64,000 bases of DNA from NCBI GenBank assembly GCA_016191525.1, contig JACPOK010000006.1, positions 1 to 64,000 of the forward strand. Direction: 5' to 3'. Position numbers and translations under genes: made by a program. Below, piece after piece: positions 32,765 through 41,496 of this stretch (position 1 is the first letter of the stretch; every line of letters starts with the position of its first letter). Source of the stretch: Burkholderiales bacterium (GTDB lineage: Bacteria; Pseudomonadota; Gammaproteobacteria; Burkholderiales; Burkholderiaceae_C). The notes under the pieces were generated by a model that did not search any database, had not been told where the DNA came from, and worked only from the letters and a program-made list of their open reading frames with translations.

Positions 32765-33265
32765 ATGGCCGGCCCCCCTCACAAAAAGACCTCCAGCCTC
32801 GACCGGCCCTTTGTCGCTGGCGACAGTATTCCGGCGCCATTGGCCGTGGAACACGACACCGAAACCGCCTGGGCGCTGTTCAACAACCTGAGCGAGCAGC
32901 AAAACGTGGGCTTCGCCGCGACCGAGCCGGCGCCGATCATGCGGCGCGAGGCGCCTGCCCGCCCGCAAGCCCCGCAGCGCAAGGCCACCACGGTGGAAGA
33001 AGTGATTCTGGAATCGCGCCGCAGCAACCGCGTCTGCCCGTTGCCGGCGCGCTGGGTGCAGCTCTACGAAATGCTGCCCGGCAAGACGCACAACCAGCCG
33101 CCGCCGCCCATCACGGGCCCCGCGTGGCGGGCCACGCCTTCGATGTCCAAGCGCATGTGCATGCGCGACCACATCGAATGGGCGGGCCAGCACGGCGGGC
33201 TGGACGAGGTGATGGCCTTCCTGAAGATGCTGCCCGAAGAGCAGTGGCACCACATGGGCGACTAG
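32765..33265 (+). CDS. hypothetical protein
   Basis: About 166 residues, soluble, with no domain I recognise. The first half is polar and Pro/Ala-rich (EAPARPQAPQRKATTVEEV). The second has a compact conserved-looking region: LPARWVQLYEMLPGKTHNQ, PPITGPAWRATPSMSKRMCM and DEVMAFLKMLPEEQWHHMGD. The length and stable codon usage argue for a real gene. The start could instead be the ATG at 32750, inside the inverted repeat. It converges with uvrD (6 bp apart). Confidence 0.65.
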   Translation: MAGPPHKKTSSLDRPFVAGDSIPAPLAVEHDTETAWALFNNLSEQQNVGFAATEPAPIMRREAPARPQAPQRKATTVEEVILESRRSNRVCPLPARWVQLYEMLPGKTHNQPPPPITGPAWRATPSMSKRMCMRDHIEWAGQHGGLDEVMAFLKMLPEEQWHHMGD

Positions 33266-33271
33266 CAGTTG

Positions 33272-35662
33272 CTAGGTCACCGGCGTCAGCTTCGCCACCG
33301 ACAGCGCCAGCCACTTGATGCCGTGCCGCGGGAAATTCACCTGCGCGCGCGCATCGTCGCCGCTGCCTTCGATCGAGGCGATGGTGCCCTCGCCAAACTT
33401 GGTGTGGAACACCTTCATGCCGGCCTTCAGCCCGTGCGCGGGCGCCGCCTTCTGCACCGGTACCGGCGGGCTGGCGAAGCTGGGCGTCGATGACTGATCG
33501 CGGCTGAAGCCGCCGCCGCGCGTGCTGGGGTAGCCCGCGCCATAGCCGAAAGCCGAGCCGCCGAAATTCTGGTTCTTGGGCGTCAGCCACTTGAGCGCAC
33601 CCTCGGGCAATTCCTCGAAGAAGCGGCTCTTGACGTTGTAGCGCGTCTGGCCGTGCAGCAGGCGCGTCTGTGAGTAGCTGAGGTACAGGCGTTTGCGCGC
33701 CCGCGTGATCGCCACGTACATCAGCCGGCGCTCTTCTTCCAGGCCCTCGAATTCCGTCATCGAGCGCTCGCTGGGGAACAGGCCCTCTTCCAGCCCGGTG
33801 ATGAAGACGCAATCGAACTCCAGGCCCTTGGCCGAGTGCACCGTCATCAGCTGGATCGCGTCCTGCCCGGCTTTGGCCTGGTTGTCGCCGGATTCCAGCG
33901 CGGCGTGGGTCAGGAAGGCCGCCAGCGGCGACAGCGTCTCGCCGGTTTCCGCATCGGGCGGCACGTAGTCAGGGGCCGGCTCGTTGACTTCGGGCAGGCT
34001 GGGATCCAGCCCCTGGCTGGCGGGGGACTGGCGCACGATGCCGGGGCCCAGCTCATCGACCGGCAGCGCGACGGCATCGCGCCCAAAGCCTTCCTGCGTG
34101 ACGAAGCTCTCTGCGGCGTTGACCAGTTCTTCCAGGTTCTCGATGCGGTCGCCGCCCTCGCGCTCGCTCTTGTAGTGCTCGATGAGGCCCGAGTGCTGCA
34201 GCATCAGCTCGATGATCTCGCGCAGCGTAAGGCCCTGGGTCTGCTCGCGCAGCACGTCGATCTTCGCGACGAAGGCGCCGATGTTGGCGCCCGCCTTGCC
34301 GGTGGTGGCGCTCACCGCGTCGTGCAGCGAACAGCCGGCCGCGCGTGCCGCGTCCTGCAGCTGCTCGATGCTGCGCGCGCCGATGCCGCGCGGCGGAAAG
34401 TTGACGATGCGGATGAAGCTGGTGTCGTCGTTGGGGTTCTCGATCACGCGCAGGTAGGCCAGCGCGTTCTTGATTTCGGCCCGCTCGAAAAAGCGCAGGC
34501 CGCCATACACGCGGTACGGCACGGCGGCGTTGAACAGCGCCGTCTCGATCACCCGGCTCTGCGCGTTGCTGCGGTAGAGCACCGCGATTTCCTGGCGGCG
34601 GATGCCGGGCTCGGCGCCCTCGCCGCGCACCAGGTGGCGCATCTCCTCGACCATCCACTGCGCCTCGGCCAGGTCGGTCGGCGCCTCGTACACGCGCACC
34701 GGCTCGCCGGGCCCCTGGTCGGTGCGCAGGTTCTTGCCCAGGCGCGTCTTGTTGTGGCTGATCAGCTCGTTGGCCGAATCCAGGATGTTGCTGTAGCTGC
34801 GGTAGTTCTGCTCCAGCTTGATCTGGTGCGCCACGCTGAACTCGCGCACGAAGTCGGCCATGTTGCCCACCCGCGCGCCGCGGAAGGCGTAGATGCTCTG
34901 GTCGTCGTCGCCCACGGCGAACACGCTGGCTTCAGGGCCGGCCAGCATCTTGATCCAGGCGTACTGCAGCTTGTTGGTGTCCTGGAACTCGTCGATCAGG
35001 ATGTGGCGGAAGCGCCGCTGGTAGTGCTCGCGGATAGGGTCGTTGTCGCGCAGCAATTCGTAGCTGCGCAGCATGAGCTCGCCGAAGTCGACCACGCCCT
35101 CGCGCTGGCACTGCTCCTCGTACAGCTGGTAGACCTCCACTTTCTTGCGGTCTTCCTCGCCGCGCACCTCCACCATGTTGGGGCGCAGCCCGTCTTCCTT
35201 GCAGCCGGCGATGAACCACTGGCTCTGCTTGGCCGGGAAGCGCTCCTCGTCCACGTTGTGCTGTTTCATCAGGCGCTTGATGGCCGACAGCTGGTCCTGC
35301 GTGTCCAGGATCTGGAAGGTGGAAGGCAGGTTGGCCAGCTTGTAGTGGGCACGCAGGAAGCGGTTGCACAGGCCGTGGAAGGTGCCTATCCACATGCCGC
35401 GCACGTTCACCGGCAGCATGGTGGACAGGCGCGTCATCATCTCCTTGGCCGCCTTGTTGGTGAAGGTGACGGCCAGCACGCCGCCCGGCGAGATCTGCCC
35501 GGTCATCAGCAGCCAGGCGATGCGTGTGGTGAGCACCCGGGTCTTGCCCGAACCGGCGCCGGCCAGGATCAGGGCGTGCTCGTTGGGCAGGGTGACCGCG
35601 GCGCTCTGTTCCGGGTTGAGGTTTTGTAAGAGCGGGAGCGGCTGGGCGACTTCTGGGAACAT
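33272..35662 (-). CDS. uvrD: DNA helicase II (UvrD)
   Basis: A 796-residue SF1 3'-5' helicase for nucleotide excision and mismatch repair. Motifs: LNPEQSAAVTLP, Walker A GAGSGKT (residues 35-41), TFTNKAAKEM, GTFHGLCNRFLR, DEFQDTN, VGDDDQSIYAFRGA, EQNYRSYSNIL, TVHSAKGLEFDCVF and VAITRARKRLYL. The C-terminal tail ends in a Tudor-like domain (VFHTKFGEGTIASIEGSG) typical of UvrD/PcrA that binds RNA polymerase. No LexA-type box was seen upstream, unlike the other UvrD-family gene here. Confidence 0.95.
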   Translation of the reverse strand: MFPEVAQPLPLLQNLNPEQSAAVTLPNEHALILAGAGSGKTRVLTTRIAWLLMTGQISPGGVLAVTFTNKAAKEMMTRLSTMLPVNVRGMWIGTFHGLCNRFLRAHYKLANLPSTFQILDTQDQLSAIKRLMKQHNVDEERFPAKQSQWFIAGCKEDGLRPNMVEVRGEEDRKKVEVYQLYEEQCQREGVVDFGELMLRSYELLRDNDPIREHYQRRFRHILIDEFQDTNKLQYAWIKMLAGPEASVFAVGDDDQSIYAFRGARVGNMADFVREFSVAHQIKLEQNYRSYSNILDSANELISHNKTRLGKNLRTDQGPGEPVRVYEAPTDLAEAQWMVEEMRHLVRGEGAEPGIRRQEIAVLYRSNAQSRVIETALFNAAVPYRVYGGLRFFERAEIKNALAYLRVIENPNDDTSFIRIVNFPPRGIGARSIEQLQDAARAAGCSLHDAVSATTGKAGANIGAFVAKIDVLREQTQGLTLREIIELMLQHSGLIEHYKSEREGGDRIENLEELVNAAESFVTQEGFGRDAVALPVDELGPGIVRQSPASQGLDPSLPEVNEPAPDYVPPDAETGETLSPLAAFLTHAALESGDNQAKAGQDAIQLMTVHSAKGLEFDCVFITGLEEGLFPSERSMTEFEGLEEERRLMYVAITRARKRLYLSYSQTRLLHGQTRYNVKSRFFEELPEGALKWLTPKNQNFGGSAFGYGAGYPSTRGGGFSRDQSSTPSFASPPVPVQKAAPAHGLKAGMKVFHTKFGEGTIASIEGSGDDARAQVNFPRHGIKWLALSVAKLTPVT

Positions 35663-35686
35663 ATGCAGCCATTGTAGGAAGACCGC

Positions 35687-36388
35687 ATGATCGAAATGTC
35701 ACGAATCACCCTGATGACAGCCCTGTGCCTGGCCGCTCCCCTGGCACAGGCCCAGTCCTCCTGCTCCAGCGACGGCCAGCGCCAGCCCGTGGCCCTGCTG
35801 GAGCGTTTCATCAACGCCGACTGCGAGAGCTGCTGGGCGGATGCGGCCACGCCGGCGGCCGGGACGGGCGAGTTGGCGCTGGACTGGATCGTGCCCGGCA
35901 GCAAGGGTGAAGACGCGCCACTTTCCGCCGCGGCCAGCCGCGATGCGCTGTCGCGGCTGCAGGCGCTGCGCCGCCCTGCCCCCGCCCGCATGGACAGCCT
36001 GAAAACGGCCGCCGGCACCGGCCAGCCGAAGCTGCGCGTGTCGCACGGCCTGCCCTTCAACGGCTACATGGCCGCCTCGATCGAAATGAAGCCGGCCCGG
36101 CCCGGCGCCTGGTCCGGCTGGCTGCTGCTGGTGGAGACCCTTCCGGTGGGGGCGGAAGGCAGCCCCACAGAGAGGAACCTGGTGCGAAACGTGCTGCAGA
36201 GCGCATGGGACGGGCGTGAGCAGCTATCAAAAACGCAGCAGAAGAGATTTTTCGAGTCGCGCCCCATGAGCATTCCCGCGGGCGCCAACCCCGAACGGCT
36301 GCGGGTGGTGGGCTGGATGCAGGATGGGCAGGGCCGTATAAGGGCTATAGCGCAGTCCAGATGCGCGCGCGCCACCCCCGGCGGGTAA
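35687..36388 (+). CDS. exported hypothetical protein with CxxC motif
   Basis: A 233-residue exported protein (signal ending near ...LAQAQ). It has CSSDGQ, then [14 protein letters not shown] near residue 45, which resembles a thioredoxin-like CxxC, followed by [20 protein letters not shown]. The fold is otherwise unrecognised, and the thioredoxin comparison is weak. TAGGAAG precedes the ATG at 35687. A degenerate copy of the 46-bp repeat seems to lie in its 3' half (36201-36240). The gene ends at a strong terminator. Confidence 0.65.
   Translation: MIEMSRITLMTALCLAAPLAQAQSSCSSDGQRQPVALLERFINADCESCWADAATPAAGTGELALDWIVPGSKGEDAPLSAAASRDALSRLQALRRPAPARMDSLKTAAGTGQPKLRVSHGLPFNGYMAASIEMKPARPGAWSGWLLLVETLPVGAEGSPTERNLVRNVLQSAWDGREQLSKTQQKRFFESRPMSIPAGANPERLRVVGWMQDGQGRIRAIAQSRCARATPGG
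36201..36240 (+). repeat. degenerate copy of the 46-bp repeat
   Basis: Retains GGGCGTG and GCTATCAAAA with ...GCAGCA, but not the CAGCCCGCAC start. It is in frame within the exported hypothetical gene. A weak match, listed for comparison with the clear copies. Confidence 0.4.
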
Positions 36389-36397
36389 AATCAGCCA

Positions 36398-36430
36398 CCG
36401 GGCCCAAGCAATTGAGGCCCGGTTTTTTTT
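36398..36430 (+). terminator. intrinsic terminator immediately before guaC
   Basis: CCGGGCC (36398-36404) pairs with GGCCCGG (36416-36422), followed by eight T (36423-36430). The guaC RBS (CTGGAG) begins three bases later and its ATG is at 36444, so this hairpin either separates guaC from upstream transcription or lies in the guaC leader as an attenuator. Confidence 0.88.
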
Positions 36431-36443
36431 GCCTGGAGCCACC

Positions 36444-37421
36444 ATGGAAATCTTCGACTACGACAACGTGCTGCTCCTGCCGCGCAAATGCCGCGTGGAA
36501 AGCCGCTCGGAATGCGACGCCAGCGTCGAGCTGGGCGGGCGCAGCTTCCGCATACCGGTGATGCCGGCCAACATGAAGACCGTGGTGAACGAGAAGATCT
36601 GCCTGTGGCTGGCGCGCAGCGGCTACTTCTACGTGATGCACCGCTTCGACCTGGACAACGTGGCCTTCGTGCGAAGCATGAAGGACCAGGGCGCCTTCGC
36701 CTCCATCTCGCTGGGCGTGAAGAAGCCCGACTACGACACGGTGGACCGTCTCGCGGCCGCCGGCCTCACGCCCGAGTACGTGACCATCGACATCGCGCAC
36801 GGCCACGCCGACACGGTGAAGAACATGATCGCGCACCTGCGCGAAAAGCTGCCCTCCGCCTTCATCATCGCGGGCAACGTAGGCACGCCCGAAGCCATCA
36901 TCGACCTGGAGAACTGGGGCGCCGACGCGACCAAGGTCGGCATCGGCCCGGGCAAGGTCTGCATCACGCGCATGAAGACCGGCTTTGGCACCGGCGGCTG
37001 GCAGCTGTCGGCGCTGAAGTGGTGTGCCCGCGTGGCGACCAAGCCCATCATTGCCGACGGCGGCATCCGCGAGCACGGCGACATTGCCAAGAGCGTGCGC
37101 TTCGGCGCCACCATGGTGATGATCGGGTCCATGCTGGCCGGCCACGAGGAGTCGCCCGGCCAGACGGTGGATGTGGACGGCAAGCTCTTCAAGGAGTACT
37201 ACGGCTCGGCCAGCGACTTCAACAAGGGCGAGTACAAGCATGTGGAAGGCAAGCGCATCCTGGAGCCGGTGAAGGGCAAGTTGGCCGACACGCTGCGTGA
37301 AATGGAAGAAGACGTACAAAGCTCCATCAGCTACGCGGGCGGCCGCAAGCTGATGGACGTGCGAAAGGTCAACTACGTGATCCTGGGCGGCGACAACGCG
37401 GGCGAACACCTGCTAATGTAG
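36444..37421 (+). CDS. guaC: GMP reductase
   Basis: A 325-residue enzyme converting GMP to IMP with NADPH. The IMPDH/GMPR barrel is clear: [23 protein letters not shown], the active-site loop [15 protein letters not shown] (Cys173), [20 protein letters not shown] and [12 protein letters not shown]. There are no CBS domains, which distinguishes it from IMP dehydrogenase. CTGGAG lies before the ATG. A terminator hairpin directly upstream suggests transcription attenuation, or a promoter masked in the hairpin region. Confidence 0.93.
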   Translation: MEIFDYDNVLLLPRKCRVESRSECDASVELGGRSFRIPVMPANMKTVVNEKICLWLARSGYFYVMHRFDLDNVAFVRSMKDQGAFASISLGVKKPDYDTVDRLAAAGLTPEYVTIDIAHGHADTVKNMIAHLREKLPSAFIIAGNVGTPEAIIDLENWGADATKVGIGPGKVCITRMKTGFGTGGWQLSALKWCARVATKPIIADGGIREHGDIAKSVRFGATMVMIGSMLAGHEESPGQTVDVDGKLFKEYYGSASDFNKGEYKHVEGKRILEPVKGKLADTLREMEEDVQSSISYAGGRKLMDVRKVNYVILGGDNAGEHLLM

Positions 37422-37426
37422 CGCCC

Positions 37427-38989
37427 CTACTTCAGGAACATCTGGTCCGGCAACGGTTCGCCGAACACCGGCGCGGGCCCGCCCTGGCGCCGCCCCGCCT
37501 GCGGCGCGCGGCAGGCGCCCGTGAGCATGTAGCTCAGCGCCGCCTGGGTCTGGCCCTCGGCCGGGTCACCCAGCGCGTGGTCCAGGTCGTCTGCGGCGGC
37601 GCAGTTGGCGGGCAGGCCGTTGATGTAGCCGCCCACGCCCACCGAATTGACGGCGTCGAAATTCACCGCGTTGTAGTTGTTGCCGCACATGTCGCGCGGG
37701 ATGAACCCGTACGGCTTGCCGTAGGTGGTGCTGCCGACCGTCACCACGTTCATGTAGGGCTTCAGGCCGTTGATCACCAGCTCGCTGGCCGAAGCCGTGG
37801 CGCCGGAGGTCAGCACCATCACGCGCGCCAGGCCCGCCAGCGGCGGCGCGGGCAGCAGCTGCTCCACGCCCTGGAAGCGGATGTTCTGGTTGTTCTCCGG
37901 GTGCTTGCTGTTGAAGCGCAGTTCGCTGAAGGTTTTGGCTGCGACGCCCGAGCCCGCGACCATGTGGGCCAGGTCGCGCGCCGTCACCACGCTGCCGCCG
38001 CCGTTGTAGCGCAGGTCCAGCACCAGCTCCTGCACACCGGCCGCCGCGAAGGCGTTGATGGCCGAGGCGACAGCCGGGTTGCTGTAGGCCACGAACTGCT
38101 GGTAGGCCAGGTAGCCCACCTTCACGTTGCCGCCGGCGCGGGCAACGTCGAACACCGTGGCGGCCAGCACCGGGCTGATCGCGTAGTCGGCGGACGATGC
38201 GGTGATGGTCTGCTCCACCCCCGCCCTGCGCACTTTGAACACGCGGCTGATGCCCACCGTGTCCACCACGCCCACCGCACCCGCGATCACCTGGGCCGGG
38301 GTGAAGCCGTCGATCGACAGCACGGTGTCGCCGCGCTTCAGGCCGGCGGCGGCGATCGGGCTGAGCGGCTCCACGTTGCGCACGCGCAATTGCGTCTGCG
38401 CGGCATCGGCCCAGACCAGCGTGTAGCCGAAGCCGATGCGCCGGCCCTCGGTGAAGACCTGGTTGAAGGCGGCCGTGCTCTGCACAAAGCTGTAGCGGTC
38501 GGTCGGCTGGAACAGCACCGAGCGGAAATAGGCGTCGATCGTGGCGGCGCTTTCATCCGGGGCGCGCTGGTTGCCGAACCAGAAATACTGGTCGTCCATG
38601 AAGGTGCGCACCCAGGCGCGCTGGGCCGGCGCGGAGCAGGTGTCGTTGACGATGGTGAGCGTGCCGTTGCCGGTGACCGTGACGGTGACGCCGCTGCTGG
38701 TGGTGGTGACCACCGGCACGGTGGTGGTCGGCGTCGTCACAGTGGTGGTGGGGACCGTCGTCACCGTTCCCGGAGGCACGACTGTCGGCGTTGTGGTGAC
38801 GGTATCCGGCACCGTGGGCGTGGCCGTGGCCACCGTGGTGACGCTGACCGGTGTTACGGAGACCACGGGGACGTCCGCCCCTGGTGTTGACGCGGGAATC
38901 GCGCTCTCTCCACCACCCCCGCCACCGCATGCAGCGAGGGCCGCCGCCGCTGCGGCCGCGGCCGCGAAACTTCTCAATCGGTACAACAT
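37427..38989 (-). CDS. S41-family peptidase lipoprotein
   Basis: A 520-residue predicted lipoprotein: signal and lipobox LAAC (Cys about 21) then a Gly run. A Thr/Val/Pro-rich linker (residues 40-105) follows, then a PDZ-like region (NVEPLSPIAAAGLKRGDTVL) and the tail-specific protease core with the catalytic Ser in TSGATASASEL and Lys in TYGKPYGF. Related S41 proteases cleave periplasmic or outer-membrane proteins from the C-terminus. The long linker would hold the catalytic domain away from the membrane. Confidence 0.88.
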   Translation of the reverse strand: MLYRLRSFAAAAAAAAALAACGGGGGGESAIPASTPGADVPVVSVTPVSVTTVATATPTVPDTVTTTPTVVPPGTVTTVPTTTVTTPTTTVPVVTTTSSGVTVTVTGNGTLTIVNDTCSAPAQRAWVRTFMDDQYFWFGNQRAPDESAATIDAYFRSVLFQPTDRYSFVQSTAAFNQVFTEGRRIGFGYTLVWADAAQTQLRVRNVEPLSPIAAAGLKRGDTVLSIDGFTPAQVIAGAVGVVDTVGISRVFKVRRAGVEQTITASSADYAISPVLAATVFDVARAGGNVKVGYLAYQQFVAYSNPAVASAINAFAAAGVQELVLDLRYNGGGSVVTARDLAHMVAGSGVAAKTFSELRFNSKHPENNQNIRFQGVEQLLPAPPLAGLARVMVLTSGATASASELVINGLKPYMNVVTVGSTTYGKPYGFIPRDMCGNNYNAVNFDAVNSVGVGGYINGLPANCAAADDLDHALGDPAEGQTQAALSYMLTGACRAPQAGRRQGGPAPVFGEPLPDQMFLK

Positions 38990-39003
38990 AGCCCGTCTCT
39001 GAG

Positions 39004-39858
39004 TTAGCGTGCCTGCAAAAGTTCAATCGCCAGCGCATTGAGCCGGTGTTCCGGCTGCACCAGCGCTTCCAGTACGCTGAAATGATTCAGCCCCGGCAGC
39101 AGCTCGCACACCGGCACGCAGCGCCGGCCCCAGGCTTCGCGGATCACCCTGGCCTGGCGGTGGTATTCGCTGCTTTCGTCGCCGCCCGCCACCACCGCCA
39201 GCGTGCCCTGCGCGGGCGCGGGCAGCAGCGCGGGGCTGGCCCGGCGCACATCGTCACGTGTGAGGCACAGGTTGGCCAGCAGCGGCGCCTGCATGAGGGG
39301 CGCCAGGTCGTGCAGGCCCGAGATGGACAGGGAATTTTTCACAAGTCCGGCGGGCAGGTCCTTGCCGAACACGGGCCACAGGCAGGCCTGCATCATGGCC
39401 GCCAAATGCCCGCCGGCGGAGTGGCCGGCCACCGTGATGCGCGACGGGTCGCCGCCGTGGCGCGCGATGTGGCGCCAGGTCCATGCCAGCGCCTGCACCA
39501 TCTGCATCACGATCTGCGGCACCGTCACCACCGGGCACAGCGCGTAGTTGGGGATCACCACGCACACACCGGCCTTCGTGAACGCCGGGGCGATGAAGGA
39601 ATGGTCGCGCTTGTCCAGCGCGCGCCAGTAGCCGCCATGGATGAAGAACAGCACCGGCGCATCGGGTTGCGCCGCCGGAAAGATGTCCAGGTGCTCGCTG
39701 GGCCCGCCGCCGTAACGCACGTCCAGCTCACGCGGCTGGCTGCGCATGGCATCGGCCGACTGCGCGGCCCAGCGCCGCAGGTACTCCGGGTGCGTGGGCA
39801 CGGCCTCGCGGTTGTTGTACATGCGGTCCAGCCAGGGGGGGTCGAATTTTTCGGTCAT
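39004..39858 (-). CDS. alpha/beta hydrolase (kynurenine formamidase/esterase type)
   Basis: A 284-residue serine hydrolase. HGGYWRALDK (oxyanion hole), the nucleophile elbow AGHSAGGHLAAM and the C-terminal base GLNHFSVLEAL are those of hormone-sensitive-lipase/KynB-like formamidases. The N-terminus MTEKFDPPWLDRMYNNRE also fits this group. It is divergent from a GntR regulator, with a 12-bp palindrome between them. The substrate is not known. Confidence 0.87.
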   Translation of the reverse strand: MTEKFDPPWLDRMYNNREAVPTHPEYLRRWAAQSADAMRSQPRELDVRYGGGPSEHLDIFPAAQPDAPVLFFIHGGYWRALDKRDHSFIAPAFTKAGVCVVIPNYALCPVVTVPQIVMQMVQALAWTWRHIARHGGDPSRITVAGHSAGGHLAAMMQACLWPVFGKDLPAGLVKNSLSISGLHDLAPLMQAPLLANLCLTRDDVRRASPALLPAPAQGTLAVVAGGDESSEYHRQARVIREAWGRRCVPVCELLPGLNHFSVLEALVQPEHRLNALAIELLQAR

Positions 39859-39905
39859 GGCCTGCTTTGTAACACCGGGATGACCGGGCTCCGGTTTTGC
39901 TGTAT

Positions 39906-39917
39906 TCTGTATACAGA
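39906..39917. promoter_or_regulatory. TCTGTATACAGA palindrome, candidate GntR operator
   Basis: A perfect 12-bp palindrome containing TGTATACA, close to known operators of FCD-type GntR regulators. It lies between the divergent hydrolase (39858) and GntR (39935) starts, so it may control both. Confidence 0.6.
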
Positions 39918-39934
39918 GTTTGCCCACCACCTTC

Positions 39935-40618
39935 ATGCCCGCCCAGCTCGTCAAGCTTGAAACCGCGCCCGACCTGGTGGACCAGGTTTACCGCAGCCTG
40001 CTGGACGCCATCAGCGACGGCTCCATGGCGCCCGGCGAGCGCATCACCCAGGAAGACATCGCCGCCAGGCTGGCCGTTTCGCGCCAGCCCGTGCTGCAGG
40101 CGCTGCGCCTGCTGAAGAAGGATGGCTTCGTGCTGGACGCGCCGGGCCGCGGCGTGCTGGTGGCGCCGCTGGACGCGGAGTGGATCGCCAAGGTCTACCA
40201 GGTGCGCGGCGCGCTGGATGCGCTGGCCGCCCGGCTGGCCGCGGCACGGCGCTTTCGCATCGAGCCGAAGCTGATCGAGCAGGGCCGCAAGGCCGCCCGC
40301 GGCAAAAACGTCAAGGCCATGATCGAAGCCGACCTGGCCTTTCACAACGCCATCTATGCGGCCTCGCAAAACCCCCTGATCGAGCAAAGCGCGCACCAGC
40401 ACTGGCGGCACCTGCGACGGGTGATGGGCGCGGTGCTGCAGGCCTCGCCGCAGCGCGAAGCCCTGTGGGACGAGCACGAGGCGATCGCCAGGGCCATCGC
40501 CGCGGGAGACGGCGAGCGCGCCGCGCGCCTGATTGAAAACCACAGCCGCAGCGCCAGCGACAACCTGTCGCGGCGGCTGAGCGACGTATTGAAGACCCGT
40601 GAAGGAGACAAGAGATGA
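39935..40618 (+). CDS. GntR-family transcriptional regulator (FCD subfamily)
   Basis: A 227-residue regulator with an N-terminal winged HTH (LVDQVYRSLLDAISDGSMAPG and ITQEDIAARLAVSRQPVLQA) and an FCD effector domain (VRGALDALAARLAA, EADLAFHNAIYAAS and DEHEAIARAIAAGD, whose Asp/His residues usually bind a metal and a carboxylate ligand). The start MPAQLVK is an ATG; an upstream TTG is less likely. Its TGA overlaps the ATG of the dioxygenase (ATGA), forming a three-gene operon. Confidence 0.92.
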   Translation: MPAQLVKLETAPDLVDQVYRSLLDAISDGSMAPGERITQEDIAARLAVSRQPVLQALRLLKKDGFVLDAPGRGVLVAPLDAEWIAKVYQVRGALDALAARLAAARRFRIEPKLIEQGRKAARGKNVKAMIEADLAFHNAIYAASQNPLIEQSAHQHWRHLRRVMGAVLQASPQREALWDEHEAIARAIAAGDGERAARLIENHSRSASDNLSRRLSDVLKTREGDKR

Positions 40619-41496
40619 AACTGACCCCCGAACAGCTTGAGCAATTCGACAGGGACGGCTACCTGTTTTTCCCCGGCCTGTTCACGCCCGAAGAAACCCG
40701 GACGCTGAACGAAGCCGTGCCCGAGCTGTACAGCCGGCGCGAGGCCTACAACGTGCGCGAGAAGGGCAAGGACGCGGTGCGCACCAATTTCGCCGCGCAC
40801 ATGTACAGCAAGCCGTTCGCCAAGCTGGCGCGGCACCCGCGCATGATCGGGCCGGTGCAGGAGCTGTTCGGCGAAGAGCTGTACATGCACCAATTCAAGA
40901 TCAACGGCAAGATGGCCTTCGAGGGCGACGTCTGGCAGTGGCACCAGGACTACGGCACCTGGCTGAACGACGACATGATGCCCACCGAGCGGGCGATGAA
41001 CATCGCCATTTTCCTGGACGATGTGAACGGGTTCAACGGCCCGTTGATGTTCATTCCCGGCAGCCACAAGAAGGGCGTGATCGAGGCGAAGCACGACCTC
41101 ACCACCACCAGCTACCCGCTGTGGACCGTGGACAACGAGCTGATCGGCAAGCTGGTGGAGCGCGCCGGCGGCAAGGAAGGCGGCATCGTCTCGCCCACCG
41201 GCCCGGCCGGCTCCATGATCCTGTTCCACAGCTGCCTGGTGCATGCCTCCGGCAGCAACCTCTCGCCCTGGAACCGCGTCAGCGTCTACCTGAGCCTGTG
41301 CACCGTCTCCAACCACATCCGCCGCCACAAGCGGCCCGAGTACATCGCGCACCGCGACTTCACGCCCATCGCCACACTGCCGGACGATTGCCTGCTGAAG
41401 GACTACCCGGTGGACCTGCCGTGGAAGGACGGCTTGCCCGCCAGCGCGATGCAGACCACGTCGGTGCCTTTCGATGAAATGAAGAAGGCGGCATGA
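40615..41496 (+). CDS. phytanoyl-CoA dioxygenase family (PhyH) hydroxylase
   Basis: A 293-residue Fe(II)/2-oxoglutarate dioxygenase. The facial triad is visible as WHQDYGTW (HxD) and the distal His in SCLVHASGSN, with the 2OG-binding Arg likely in NRVSVYLSL. The group includes ectoine hydroxylase-like enzymes acting on small metabolites. GAAGGAG precedes its ATG. It lies between the GntR regulator and a SAF-type oxidoreductase, with 4-bp overlaps on both sides, implying a shared pathway. Confidence 0.9.
   Translation: MKLTPEQLEQFDRDGYLFFPGLFTPEETRTLNEAVPELYSRREAYNVREKGKDAVRTNFAAHMYSKPFAKLARHPRMIGPVQELFGEELYMHQFKINGKMAFEGDVWQWHQDYGTWLNDDMMPTERAMNIAIFLDDVNGFNGPLMFIPGSHKKGVIEAKHDLTTTSYPLWTVDNELIGKLVERAGGKEGGIVSPTGPAGSMILFHSCLVHASGSNLSPWNRVSVYLSLCTVSNHIRRHKRPEYIAHRDFTPIATLPDDCLLKDYPVDLPWKDGLPASAMQTTSVPFDEMKKAA

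Noticed and set aside
33836..35629. Long plus-strand open frame opposite uvrD
   Set aside because: Antisense of UvrD motifs; no domain or RBS.
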